A DNA stretch of 64,000 bases from JANMJD01 sp963828405 (GTDB taxonomy: Bacteria; Actinomycetota; Acidimicrobiia; Acidimicrobiales; Ilumatobacteraceae), in NCBI GenBank assembly GCA_963828405.1, contig CAWHEG010000031.1, positions 868,001-932,000 of the forward strand, read 5' to 3'. Positions 33,078-41,051 of this stretch are shown here, one piece after another. The first letter of the stretch is position 1. The number at the start of each line of letters is the position of its first letter. The translations under genes were made by a program, and so were the position numbers. Under the pieces are notes generated by a model, which saw only the letters and a list, made by a program, of their open reading frames with translations, ran no database searches and was not told where the DNA came from.

Positions 33078-33947
33078 GTGGCCCGCCGTTTCGACACCAT
33101 CACCTTGATGACCGACTACGGCTCGGTCGACGAGTTCGTCGGTGTGATCAAGGCGGTGGTCCGTGATCTCGCCCCCCATGTCACCTGCATCGATCTCAGC
33201 CACCACGTCCCCGCCTTCGACGTGCGGGCGGGTGCGCTGACCCTGGCCCGCAGTGTCCAGTACCTCCCGTCGGGCGTCGTGGTCGCCGTCGTCGATCCGG
33301 GTGTGGGCACGACCCGGCGGGCGATCGCCATCGAGGTCGCCGGTGGCGAGGGTGTGATGATCGGGCCCGACAACGGGCTGCTCGCACCCGCCGTCGCCCT
33401 GACCGGAGGAGCCGAACGGGCCGTCGTCCTCGACCGCGACGAGTTCCACCTTCCGGCCGCCGGAGCGACCTTCGCCGGCCGTGACGTCTTCGCGCCCGTC
33501 GCCGCCCACCTGTGCAACGGCGCCGATCTCGCCGATCTCGGCACGTCGATCGACCCAGCCCTGCTGCTCCCCTCGGTGGTCCCGCTGCCCCGGACCGAGC
33601 AGGGTGTGCTGGTCTGCGAGATCATGTGGATCGACCACTTCGGCAACGCCCAGCTCAACGTCGGCCCCTCCGATCTCGACGACGCCTGGGGCCCGGGGTG
33701 GGGCGATCGGGTCCGGGTGCAGGTCGGTGAGCACATCCGGTCGATGCCCGTCGTCACCGCCTTCGCCGACCTGTCGTCATCGGCACCCGGACTGGTCCTC
33801 GACTCGTACGGGATGCTGGCGATCGCCATCGATCGCTACTCGGCCGCCGCCGAACTGGATCTCGGCGTGACCGATCAGGTCATCCTCCAGCCGACCGCCG
33901 AGGTCGATGCGCCGAGCACACCGGTCCGGCTGCGCATCGAGCGATAA
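33078..33947 (+). CDS. SAM hydroxide adenosyltransferase (DUF62 / SAM-dependent chlorinase-fluorinase family)
   Basis: 289 residues with the full two-domain pattern of the family: ITLMTDYGSVDEFVGVIKAV, CIDLSHHVPAFDVRAGALTLA, VVAVVDPGVGTTRRAIAI, MIGPDNGLLAPA and the C-terminal IDHFGNAQLNV. The Asp-Arg-His set of DUF62 hydrolases, which split SAM with water into adenosine and methionine, fits better than the halogenases, whose diagnostic loops are not evident. GTG 33078 is chosen because TACGCT (33065-33070) lies seven bases upstream and the family homology starts at ITLMTDYG. Confidence 0.88.
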   Translation: MARRFDTITLMTDYGSVDEFVGVIKAVVRDLAPHVTCIDLSHHVPAFDVRAGALTLARSVQYLPSGVVVAVVDPGVGTTRRAIAIEVAGGEGVMIGPDNGLLAPAVALTGGAERAVVLDRDEFHLPAAGATFAGRDVFAPVAAHLCNGADLADLGTSIDPALLLPSVVPLPRTEQGVLVCEIMWIDHFGNAQLNVGPSDLDDAWGPGWGDRVRVQVGEHIRSMPVVTAFADLSSSAPGLVLDSYGMLAIAIDRYSAAAELDLGVTDQVILQPTAEVDAPSTPVRLRIER

Positions 33948-33956
33948 CCTCCCCTC

Positions 33957-34043
33957 GTGCGCCCGGCGACGACCCTGACCATCGCTCTGCTGATGGTCGT
34001 GATCCTCGGGGCTGCGCTGCTGCAGCTTCTGGTCATCCGGTAG
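33957..34043 (+). CDS. 28-residue single-span membrane peptide
   Basis: A small frame GTG to TAG encoding 28 residues: a short polar start (MRPATTL), one uninterrupted hydrophobic helix (TIALLMVVILGAALLQLLV) and IR at the end. A TAACCT box at 33945-33950, six bases upstream and overlapping the previous gene's stop codon, is the same signal seen at many real starts here, which argues that the frame is translated. It ends 22 bases before the acyl-CoA ligase. The function is unknown; small membrane peptides often tune a neighbouring membrane complex. Confidence 0.5.
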   Translation: MRPATTLTIALLMVVILGAALLQLLVIR

Positions 34044-34065
34044 CGCCGGAGGGGGAACGACGGAC

Positions 34066-35563
34066 GTGAATCTCGCCCATCTGATCGATCACCATCCTGG
34101 CGATCACGTCGCGCTCGACGAGTCGCGGCGTGCCGACCACGTACGACCAACTGCGCACGATGACCGGGGAGGTCCGCACGTCGCTGTCGTCGATGGGCGT
34201 CGTCCGCGGCGACCGGGTGGCGCTGGCCTGCGGCAACGGCGTCCACTTCGTCGTCGGCTACCTCGCCGCGCTCGGTCTCGGGGCCGTCGTCGTACCGCTC
34301 AACCCGACGAGCCCCGCCCCCGAACTGCAACGTGAGCTGCTCGTCGTCCGCCCGAAGGTGATCGTGCTCGAGCCGGTGGCCGTCGCCAACTGGGCCGGTG
34401 TCGACCCCGAGGTCGCGGGCGGGGTGGCGATCGTCGTCACCGAGGGGCAGATGGCCGACGGCACCGTTCCGTTCGACGGGTTGAGCCGGCCGGCCGGCGC
34501 CGACATCGTCCCCATCCAGGACGTCCGAGCCGACGACCCGGCGGTCTACATCTTCACCAGCGGCACGGCCGGGGCGCCCCGGGCGGCGATCCTCAGTCAC
34601 GGGAACCTGCTGGCCAACCTCGCCCAGGCCCAGACGGCACGGGAGAAGATCGTGCCGTCCGACGTCATCTACTGCGTGCTGCCGCTGCACCACATCTTCG
34701 GGCTCAACGTCGTGCTCGGCCTCAGCTTGATGGTCGGCGCCACTGTCGTGCTCGCCCAGCGCTTCGATCCGGCCACCGCGCTCGACACGATCGGCGAGCG
34801 CGGTGTCACCGTCGTGCCCGGCGCACCGCCCATGTGGGTGTCGTGGTCACTGTTCGACGACGCCCCCGCCGACGCACTGGCCGGGGTGCGCCTCGCCCTC
34901 AGCGGCGCGGCGAAGCTGCCCGAAGCGGCGGCGGCCCGCATCTTCGCGCGGTTCGGGGTGACGGTGAACGAGGGCTACGGCCTCACCGAGGCCGGCCCGT
35001 CGGTGACGTCGTCGGCCGGGATGCCGCTGCGTCCGGGATCGATCGGCAAGGTGCTCGAAGGCATCGAGCTGCGTCTCGTCGACGAGCAGGGCGAGGACGT
35101 CCCGAGGGGCGATCCGGGGGAGATCTGGCTCCATGGCCCGAACGTCTTCGCCGGCTATCTCGACGAACCCGAGGCGACGGCGCGGGCGCTCACACCCGAC
35201 GGCTGGCTGCGCACCGGCGACATCGCCACGGTCGACGACGACGGCTACCTGTACCTCGTCGACCGGGCCAAGGACCTGATCATCGTCTCGGGGTTCAACG
35301 TCTTCCCGGCGGAGGTCGAAGAGGTCCTCGCCGAGCACCCCGGCGTGGCCGACGTCGCCGTCGTGGGCGTGCCCCACCCGTACAGCGGCGAGGCGGTGAA
35401 GGCCTACGTGGTGGCCGAGCCGGGGGTGCACCTCGACGAGGAGCAGCTCATCGACCACTGCGCCGCCAACCTCGCCCGCTACAAGTGCCCGAACAAGATC
35501 CTCTTCGTCGACGAGCTCCCGCGCGGTCTGAGCGGCAAGCTGCTTCGCCGTGAACTGGCCTGA
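34066..35563 (+). CDS. AMP-dependent acyl-CoA synthetase/ligase (frameshifted near N-terminus)
   Basis: About 498 residues after removing one base. The first 22 residues (MNLAHLIDHHPGDHVALDESRR) are in one frame; from the CGCGGCGTG at about 34123-34131 the enzyme continues in the next frame (PTTYDQLRTMTGEVR). The adenylation motifs are intact: IFTSGTAGAPRAAILSH (A3), NEGYGLTEAGPSV (A5), DGWLRTGDIATVDDDGYLYL (A7), and the catalytic lysine in LPRGLSGKLLRRELA (A10). It activates a carboxylic acid to its CoA ester; the acid is unknown. A GTG at 34130 could start a 477-residue protein without the N-terminal strand. A GGAGGGGG site precedes 34066. Confidence 0.87.
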
Positions 35564-35590
35564 TCGGCCGGTCGGGCGCAGCGGCCGCCC

Positions 35591-36415
35591 TCAGGCGCCG
35601 AGCGCGCTGATCGCCCGGGCGCCGGTGTAGACGGCCACCGTGACGAGCAGGCCGGCGAACCATCGCAGGCTGCGCCGGGGGTCGAGCCGATCGGCCACCT
35701 TCCCGCCCGACACCACGCCGGCGACGGCGGCGACCGTGAACGGGGCGGTCACCGCCCAGTCGATGCCGGTGGTCGCCAGGCGGGTGGTCAGCGCCACGGC
35801 GGAGTTGATGGCGATCACCAGCAGCGACGTGCCGATCGCCTGGGGCATCGGGAGCTTGAGGGCGAGGGCCAGCGCCGGGACGATGACGAAGCCACCGCCG
35901 ACACCGAACAACCCGGTCAGGAAGCCCACGGCGGTACCGGCGAGGAGCACGGTCGCCGCGGCGCGCACGTCGACGGCTCGGTGGGCGACAACGACGCCGT
36001 CCCCCGTCGGATCGGCGCGCAGCTCGGCCTGCTCGCCCACGTTGGTGCACGTCGGACAGCCGGTGAGCATCCGCCAGGCGGCGACCACGACCAGGCAGGC
36101 GAAACCGAGGAGCAGCAGATCCGGGTCCATCCGGCGATTGAGGGCGGAGCCCGCCAGCGAGCCGCCGATGCCGGTGAGCCCGAAGGTCACGCCCAGTCCG
36201 AAGCGCACCCGCCCGGCGCGGCGGTGCCCGTTCATCCCGACGAGCGCCGACACGCCGACCAGGAACAGACTGGTGGCCGTGGCGGCGCGCGGCTCCTGGC
36301 CGGCCGCGTAGACCAGCGCGGGCACGGCGAGGATCGAGCCGCCGCCGCCGAGCGCGCCGAGCGACATGCCGATCAGGAAGCCGAGCGGGGAGGCGAGCAG
36401 GGCGCGCGCCGACAT
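35591..36415 (-). CDS. TauE/SafE family sulfite/anion exporter
   Basis: 274 residues with about eight membrane segments and the two repeated TauE half-motifs (LIGMSLGALGGGGSILAVPALVY and FLTGLFGVGGGFVIVPALALAL). A hydrophilic loop between the halves carries LTGCPTCTNVGEQAE, a CxxC pair not usual in the family. The ATG (36415) follows the stop of the MBL-rhodanese gene by two bases, so the exporter belongs to the sulfane-sulfur operon and probably removes sulfite or thiosulfate produced by it. Confidence 0.88.
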   Translation of the reverse strand: MSARALLASPLGFLIGMSLGALGGGGSILAVPALVYAAGQEPRAATATSLFLVGVSALVGMNGHRRAGRVRFGLGVTFGLTGIGGSLAGSALNRRMDPDLLLLGFACLVVVAAWRMLTGCPTCTNVGEQAELRADPTGDGVVVAHRAVDVRAAATVLLAGTAVGFLTGLFGVGGGFVIVPALALALKLPMPQAIGTSLLVIAINSAVALTTRLATTGIDWAVTAPFTVAAVAGVVSGGKVADRLDPRRSLRWFAGLLVTVAVYTGARAISALGA

Positions 36416-36417
36416 CG

Positions 36418-37812
36418 TCAATCCGCCGTCGGGCGGCCGGGCGGCGCGGCGGCCAGCCAGGCCCCGTAGCCGCCGATCAGGTCGGCGACGGTCTCGAACC
36501 CCTCGGCGCGCAGCGCCGAGGCCGCCACCGACGAGCGGTAGCCGCCGGCGCAGTAGACGACCGTCGGGCGCCCGGGGTCGAGCTCGTCGAGATGGTCGAG
36601 GAGTTGGGCGAGCGGCAGGTTGACGGCGCCGGGAACCATCCCCCCGACCCGGGTCTCGCCTGGGTTGCGGACATCGACGATCTGCACGTCGGCGTCGGTG
36701 GCCAACCATTGCGCCAACTCGGAAGCGGGCAGTCGGGCGGCGGTGGCCGCCAGCTCGGGGTGATCGACGAGGCAGCCGGAGACGTCGTCGAGACACCCGG
36801 CGACGTCGTCGAACCCGATGCGCCCGAGGCGCGTCCTGGCCTCCGCGCCGGTACCGGGTTCGCCGAGGATCACGACCTTCTGGCCGGGGCGGACGATGTC
36901 GCCGGCGTACTCGGCGAACCGGCCGTCGAGTCCGACGTTGACCGAGCGCCGCACATGGCCGGAGGCGAACATCTCGGGGGGCCGGGTGTCGAGCAGGACG
37001 GCGCCGGAGGACTCGAGGTCGAGCACCTGATCGATGGTCAGCCCCGCCGGCTCGACGTGGTCGTCGAGCAGCCCGTGGGCCCGGCGGTTGGTGTCGGCGG
37101 CGAAGGCGAAGTACCGCGGCGCCACGCTCTGGCCCTCGGTGACCACCTCGACGAACTCTTCGGCCGTCATCGGCTGGAGGGCGTAGTTGGTGGCCCGCTG
37201 CTCGCCGATCGTCGACGAGGCCGCCGCCGAGAGGTGCTTGCCGCAGGCCGAGCCCGCACCATGGGCGGGGTAGACGAGGGTCGCGTCGGGCAGGGTCAGC
37301 AGCTGGTCGTGCAGCGACCGGTAGAGGTCGCGGGCGAGACTGTCGGCGCTCCGCCCGACCGAGGTCAGCAGGTCGGGGCGGCCGACGTCGCCGATGAACA
37401 GCGTGTCGCCGGTGAACACCGCCCACGGCTCCTCGCCGGCTCGGCGGTAGACGACGACCGACACGCCCTCCGGCGTGTGGCCGGGGGTGTGGCGGGCCTC
37501 GAGGATCAGCTCACCCAGGTCGAGCCGCTGCCCGTGGGCCAGCGGCTCGATGGCGAAGTCCGCCCGGGCCACGTCGCTGTAGGAGATCACCGCCCCGGTC
37601 GCCGCGGCCAGCTCGAGGTGCCCGGAGAGGAAGTCGGCATGGAAGTGCGTCTCGATCACGCGTTCGATCCGCAGGCCGTTGGCGGCGGCGTCGGCGAGGT
37701 ACTCCCCGACGTCGCGCTGCGGATCGATGACCACGGCGCGGCCGGTGGAGGTGTCGCCGATCATGTAGCTGAACAGTGAGAGGCAAGCGAGGTCGTACTG
37801 ACGGAAGAACAT
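36418..37812 (-). CDS. MBL-fold hydrolase with two rhodanese domains (persulfide dioxygenase/CstB type)
   Basis: 464 residues. The N-terminal metallo-beta-lactamase domain has the persulfide-dioxygenase iron site (ETHFHADFLSGH, RHTPGHTPEG, FTGDTLFIGDVGRPDL, VYPAHGAGSACG). The first rhodanese domain (about 260-350) has lost its active-site cysteine (VVILGEPGTG instead); the second (about 375-460) is intact (VVYCAGGYRSS). This is the CstB layout: oxidising persulfide to sulfite and combining it with sulfane sulfur to thiosulfate. ATG 37812 is preferred to the GTG at 37815 because AAAGGA is then well spaced. It lies between the cstR-like gene and the TauE gene. Confidence 0.9.
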   Translation of the reverse strand: MFFRQYDLACLSLFSYMIGDTSTGRAVVIDPQRDVGEYLADAAANGLRIERVIETHFHADFLSGHLELAAATGAVISYSDVARADFAIEPLAHGQRLDLGELILEARHTPGHTPEGVSVVVYRRAGEEPWAVFTGDTLFIGDVGRPDLLTSVGRSADSLARDLYRSLHDQLLTLPDATLVYPAHGAGSACGKHLSAAASSTIGEQRATNYALQPMTAEEFVEVVTEGQSVAPRYFAFAADTNRRAHGLLDDHVEPAGLTIDQVLDLESSGAVLLDTRPPEMFASGHVRRSVNVGLDGRFAEYAGDIVRPGQKVVILGEPGTGAEARTRLGRIGFDDVAGCLDDVSGCLVDHPELAATAARLPASELAQWLATDADVQIVDVRNPGETRVGGMVPGAVNLPLAQLLDHLDELDPGRPTVVYCAGGYRSSVAASALRAEGFETVADLIGGYGAWLAAAPPGRPTAD

Positions 37813-37870
37813 CACGGATCCTTTCGGTCGTTCGAGGCGCGGGGCGCCGCACAGGCGGTGACCCGGGTGA

Positions 37871-38140
37871 TCAGGCGAGCTTGGTGAACATCTTCTGGAC
37901 GTCGGCGAGTTCGTAGCCCTCGGCGGCCGAACGCTCGGGATCGGCGAGGCACCAGGTGAGGCCGGCCGCCACGAGCACGAAACCGGCCTGCTCGAGGGCC
38001 TTGTTCGCCGCCGACAACTGGGTCACCACGTCCCGGCAGTCGCGACCCTCGGCGACCATCTGCTGGATGCCGCGGACCTGGCCCTCGACTCGCCGGAGAC
38101 GGCGCACGACGTCGTTGATCGTCTCCTCGGGCAGTTGCAT
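37871..38140 (-). CDS. CsoR/FrmR-family regulator, persulfide-sensing (CstR-like)
   Basis: An 89-residue all-helical regulator (VRRLRRVEGQVRGIQQMVAEGRDCRDVVTQLSA). The two reactive cysteines are present (RDCRDV and LTWCLADP), but the copper-ligand histidine of true CsoR proteins is replaced (the segment reads VLVAAGLTWC). Two Cys without His is the CstR arrangement, in which persulfides cross-link the cysteines and release DNA. ATG 38140 has TAGGCT six bases upstream, and a TACCCC-AG-GGGGTA palindrome lies just beyond. It heads the operon with the MBL-rhodanese and TauE genes. Confidence 0.88.
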   Translation of the reverse strand: MQLPEETINDVVRRLRRVEGQVRGIQQMVAEGRDCRDVVTQLSAANKALEQAGFVLVAAGLTWCLADPERSAAEGYELADVQKMFTKLA

Positions 38141-38146
38141 GCTCCG

Positions 38147-38170
38147 AGCCTACAGGTACCCCAGGGGGTA
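38147..38170 (-). promoter_or_regulatory. Promoter box and CsoR/CstR-type operator of the sulfane-sulfur operon
   Basis: TACCCC-AG-GGGGTA (38157-38170) has perfect 6-base arms and the G/C-tract centre typical of CsoR-family operators. It lies directly upstream of the TAGGCT -10 box (38152-38147), so a bound repressor would block polymerase. The regulator's own ATG is at 38140, giving autoregulation. Confidence 0.7.
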
Positions 38171-38197
38171 TATCAACCAGCTCTCCGTCGGGGTTGA

Positions 38198-38944
38198 TCA
38201 GCGGGTGGCGGCGAGGACGAGCGACGGCCGGGGGGAGCGCCCGTTGGCGACGAGGAACCCGGTGAACAGCACGCCGACGCCGACGAGCAGGGTTACGACG
38301 AACGCCCGCGACTCGCCGAGGCGGCCGGCCAGGGTGCCGCTCGCCGAGAGCACGAGCGTGCCGGCGGCGATCAGCACGTTCCCGGCGGCGCGGTGAGCGC
38401 CGCCGCGTCCGCGCCCGAGGCGGATCGTGGTCAGCACGGCGATCCCGATGATCACCAGCGCCGCCAGTCCGCTGCCGGTCGCCGCCAGCACGCGGGGCCA
38501 GGCGCCGAACAGCTCCCTCCCGGCGGGCAGCCCGACCCTCGGCACCGGGCCCTTCATCGGGGCGGCGAGCACGACTCCGGCGGCCAGGCCGCTCAGCCCG
38601 ACCAGCCACTGGTGGCCTGTGCGGCCCCACCGCGGACTGACCAGGTGCACGGATCCGAGAGCCAGCCACGGAACGTTGAGGATCGCCCCGCACAGGTAGA
38701 AGATCCGGAAGCTCACCCCGCTCCATCCGCGGGCGAAGCCCCACCACAGCGCCCCCGATCCCATCGCGAACAGGGCGAGCGAGATCGTCCATGCCAGTTC
38801 CTGGGGCCGGCGCCTGCGGAGCCAGCGATCGAGGGTGCCGAGCGCGAAGGCGACGGCGATCAACGTGGCCCCGGCGGCCAGGGCGACATCGACGCTCGAG
38901 GCGGCGAGGTGGTCGTCGAGGCCCGGGATCGTCGGCACCGTCAC
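38198..38944 (-). CDS. Hypothetical polytopic membrane protein
   Basis: 248 residues with about seven hydrophobic segments. Charged loops are short (RWLRRRRPQE, IRLGRGRGGAHR). No catalytic or transport motif is recognised. Starting at GTG 38944 gives TVPTIPGLDDHL before the first membrane helix, and TACCAT lies seven bases upstream (38952-38957). It is divergent from rex across 93 bases and upstream of, but probably not part of, the cstR operon, since that operon has its own promoter and operator. Confidence 0.75.
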   Translation of the reverse strand: MTVPTIPGLDDHLAASSVDVALAAGATLIAVAFALGTLDRWLRRRRPQELAWTISLALFAMGSGALWWGFARGWSGVSFRIFYLCGAILNVPWLALGSVHLVSPRWGRTGHQWLVGLSGLAAGVVLAAPMKGPVPRVGLPAGRELFGAWPRVLAATGSGLAALVIIGIAVLTTIRLGRGRGGAHRAAGNVLIAAGTLVLSASGTLAGRLGESRAFVVTLLVGVGVLFTGFLVANGRSPRPSLVLAATR

Positions 38945-39000
38945 GCCGGGGATGGTACGGCCCGATCGCGGTGAGCCGTCGCACCGGCCCGAACGGACTT

Positions 39001-39028
39001 CGTGAACGCGTGCACGAACGCCTAGCGT
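39001..39028 (+). promoter_or_regulatory. Rex operator (ROP) and promoter of rex-hemACD
   Basis: CGTGAACGCGTGCACG (39001-39016) matches 13 of 16 bases of the Streptomyces Rex site TGTGAACGCGTTCACA as I recall it, and is itself largely palindromic. It ends six bases before a TAGCGT -10 box (39023-39028), nine bases ahead of the rex ATG. Rex should therefore repress its own operon when NADH is low and release it when NADH rises. Confidence 0.75.
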
Positions 39029-39037
39029 GGAAGGCAC

Positions 39038-39772
39038 ATGGCCGAGCTGCGATCCGACGCCCGATCCGGTGAACGCCGCCGTCGAATCCCCGAAGCGACG
39101 GTGGCTCGACTCCCGGTCTACCTGCGCATCCTCAGCGATCTCGCCCATCCGGCGGGCATCGACCAGCCGGTACCCGCCGACGGGCACATCTCCTCGGAGC
39201 AGTTGGCCGAGCTGGCGGGGGTGAACGCGGCCAAGGTCCGTAAGGATCTCTCGTACCTCGGCTCCTACGGCACACGCGGCGTGGGGTACGAGATCGCCTA
39301 CCTCGTGTACCAGATCCGTCGCGAGCTCGGCCTGACCCACGACTGGATGGTCGTCATCGTCGGGGCGGGCAACATGGGCCAGGCGCTGTCGAACCACGGC
39401 GGGTTCGGTGACCGTGGTTTCCCGGTTGCCGGCATCGTCGACATCGACCCGAACAAGATCGGAACGCTCGTCGGGGGCACCCGCGTGCGTCAGATCGACG
39501 AGCTGGGCGCCATCGTCCGTTCGAGGGGCGTCTCGATCGGGGTGATCACCACCCCGGCCCACGCCGCCCAGGACGCCGCGGAACGCCTCGTCCGGGCCGG
39601 TGTCACCTCGATCCTGAACTTCGCTCCGGTGGTGTTGTCGGTACCGCTCAACATCAGCGTGCGCCAGGTCGATCTCGCCGTCGAGCTGCAGATCCTCAGC
39701 TATCACGAGCAGCGGCGGGCGGCGACCCTCAGCGTGGTCGGCCCGGGCGGCGGCCGCTCGGCGATCGCCTAG
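39038..39772 (+). CDS. rex: Redox-sensing transcriptional repressor Rex
   Basis: 244 residues. The N-terminal winged helix (IPEATVARLPVYLRILSDLA and ISSEQLAELAGVNAAKVRKDLSYLGSYGTRGVGY) is the Rex DNA-binding domain; the C-terminal Rossmann domain binds NAD(H) (VVIVGAGNMGQALSNH, GIVDIDPNKIG, ITTPAHAAQDAA). Rex senses the NADH/NAD ratio and in actinobacteria controls respiration and heme genes. It lies 16 bases before hemA and is transcribed with it, matching Streptomyces, where rex-hemACD is a Rex target. Confidence 0.96.
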   Translation: MAELRSDARSGERRRRIPEATVARLPVYLRILSDLAHPAGIDQPVPADGHISSEQLAELAGVNAAKVRKDLSYLGSYGTRGVGYEIAYLVYQIRRELGLTHDWMVVIVGAGNMGQALSNHGGFGDRGFPVAGIVDIDPNKIGTLVGGTRVRQIDELGAIVRSRGVSIGVITTPAHAAQDAAERLVRAGVTSILNFAPVVLSVPLNISVRQVDLAVELQILSYHEQRRAATLSVVGPGGGRSAIA

Positions 39773-39788
39773 GACTGCGGGCTCGGTC

Positions 39789-41051
39789 ATGTCGATCGTC
39801 GTCATCGGGGTCAACCACCGGACCAGCCCGCTCGAGGTCCTCGAGCGCCTGACGATCAGGCCCGAGGACGCGGCCAAGGCCGCCATCGTCCTGTGCCGGC
39901 GCAGCAACGTCAACGAGGCGGTCGTGCTGTCGACCTGCAACCGCACCGAGATCTACGCGGTCGCCGAGCGGTTCCACGCCGGCTATGCCGACATCATCGA
40001 GTTCCTCTGCGAGACGAGCGGTCTGTCGGCCGACGACCTGGCCCCCAGCCTGTACAGCGGTCACGACGACGCGGCGGTCGCCCACCTGTTCCAGGTCGCC
40101 GCCGGGCTCGACTCCGCCGTCCTCGGCGAGCACGAGATCCTCGGCCAGGTGCGCGACGCCTGGGAGCTGGCGATGAGCGCCGGAGGGTCGCGGGCGACGC
40201 TCAACCTGCTGTTCCGCCACGCCATCGAGACCGGCAAGCGCGTGCGCACCGAGACCGGCATCGCCCGCTCGACGGCGTCGGTCTCGCATGCCGCGGTCGA
40301 GCTCGCCGTGACCGAGCTGGACGGTCTGACCGACCGGCGGATCCTGGTCATCGGCGCCGGGCAGATGGGCGAGGGGATGGCCGTCGCGCTCGCCGCGATG
40401 GGGGTGCGGGAGATCGCCGTGACCAACCGCACCGCCACCCGGGCCCACGAGCTCGCCGCCCGGGTCGGCGGTCGCGTCACCCCGTTCGTCGACCTGCTCG
40501 CGGCGATCGCCGAGGCCGACCTGGTGCTCACCTCGACGGGAGCCGGAACGATCGTCGTCGAACACGAGACCGTGCTGCGGGCAATGGCGGCCCGGCCCGA
40601 CCGCCCGTTGCTGTTCGTCGACATCGCCCTGCCGCGCGACGTGGACGCCGGGGTCGCCGAGCTGCCCAACGTGACCGTGCGCAACCTCGACGACCTGCAG
40701 CGATTCGCCGCGCGGGGCATCGAACGACGCGCCGGTGAGGTCGGCCGGGTGCGTGAGATCATCGCCGAGGAGCTCGATCGTCACGCCGCCGAGTCGGTCG
40801 CCCGCCAGGCGGCTCCGCTGATCGCCCAGCTCCACGCCCGGGCCGAGGCGATCCGGTCCGCCGAGCTCGAGCGCTACGACCGTCGGCTGGCCGAGCTCTC
40901 GGCCGATCAGCGCGCCGGCGTCGAGGCGCTGACCCGCTCGCTCGTGGCCAAGCTGCTCCACACGGCCACCGTGCAACTGAAGGACGACGCCGGCTCCCCC
41001 CGCGGCGAACGCAACGCGGCCGCCCTGCGCGATCTGTTCGATCTGTCATGA
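39789..41051 (+). CDS. hemA: Glutamyl-tRNA reductase
   Basis: 420 residues; reduces glutamyl-tRNA(Glu) to glutamate-1-semialdehyde with NADPH, the committed step of the C5 heme pathway. The catalytic cysteine is C50 in VLSTCNRTEIYA. GVNHRTSPLEVLERL, GEHEILGQVRDAW, the NADPH-binding VIGAGQMGEGMA and the C-terminal dimerisation helix (IAEELDRHAAESVARQAAPLI) are all present. ATG 39789 is 16 bases after the rex stop. It overlaps hemC by four bases (ATGA). Confidence 0.97.
   Translation: MSIVVIGVNHRTSPLEVLERLTIRPEDAAKAAIVLCRRSNVNEAVVLSTCNRTEIYAVAERFHAGYADIIEFLCETSGLSADDLAPSLYSGHDDAAVAHLFQVAAGLDSAVLGEHEILGQVRDAWELAMSAGGSRATLNLLFRHAIETGKRVRTETGIARSTASVSHAAVELAVTELDGLTDRRILVIGAGQMGEGMAVALAAMGVREIAVTNRTATRAHELAARVGGRVTPFVDLLAAIAEADLVLTSTGAGTIVVEHETVLRAMAARPDRPLLFVDIALPRDVDAGVAELPNVTVRNLDDLQRFAARGIERRAGEVGRVREIIAEELDRHAAESVARQAAPLIAQLHARAEAIRSAELERYDRRLAELSADQRAGVEALTRSLVAKLLHTATVQLKDDAGSPRGERNAAALRDLFDLS

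Noticed and set aside
33078..33947. A fluorinase or chlorinase making organohalogen metabolites
   Set aside because: The halogenase-specific loops are not evident and no biosynthetic neighbours exist; the housekeeping SAM hydroxide adenosyltransferase reading is far likelier.
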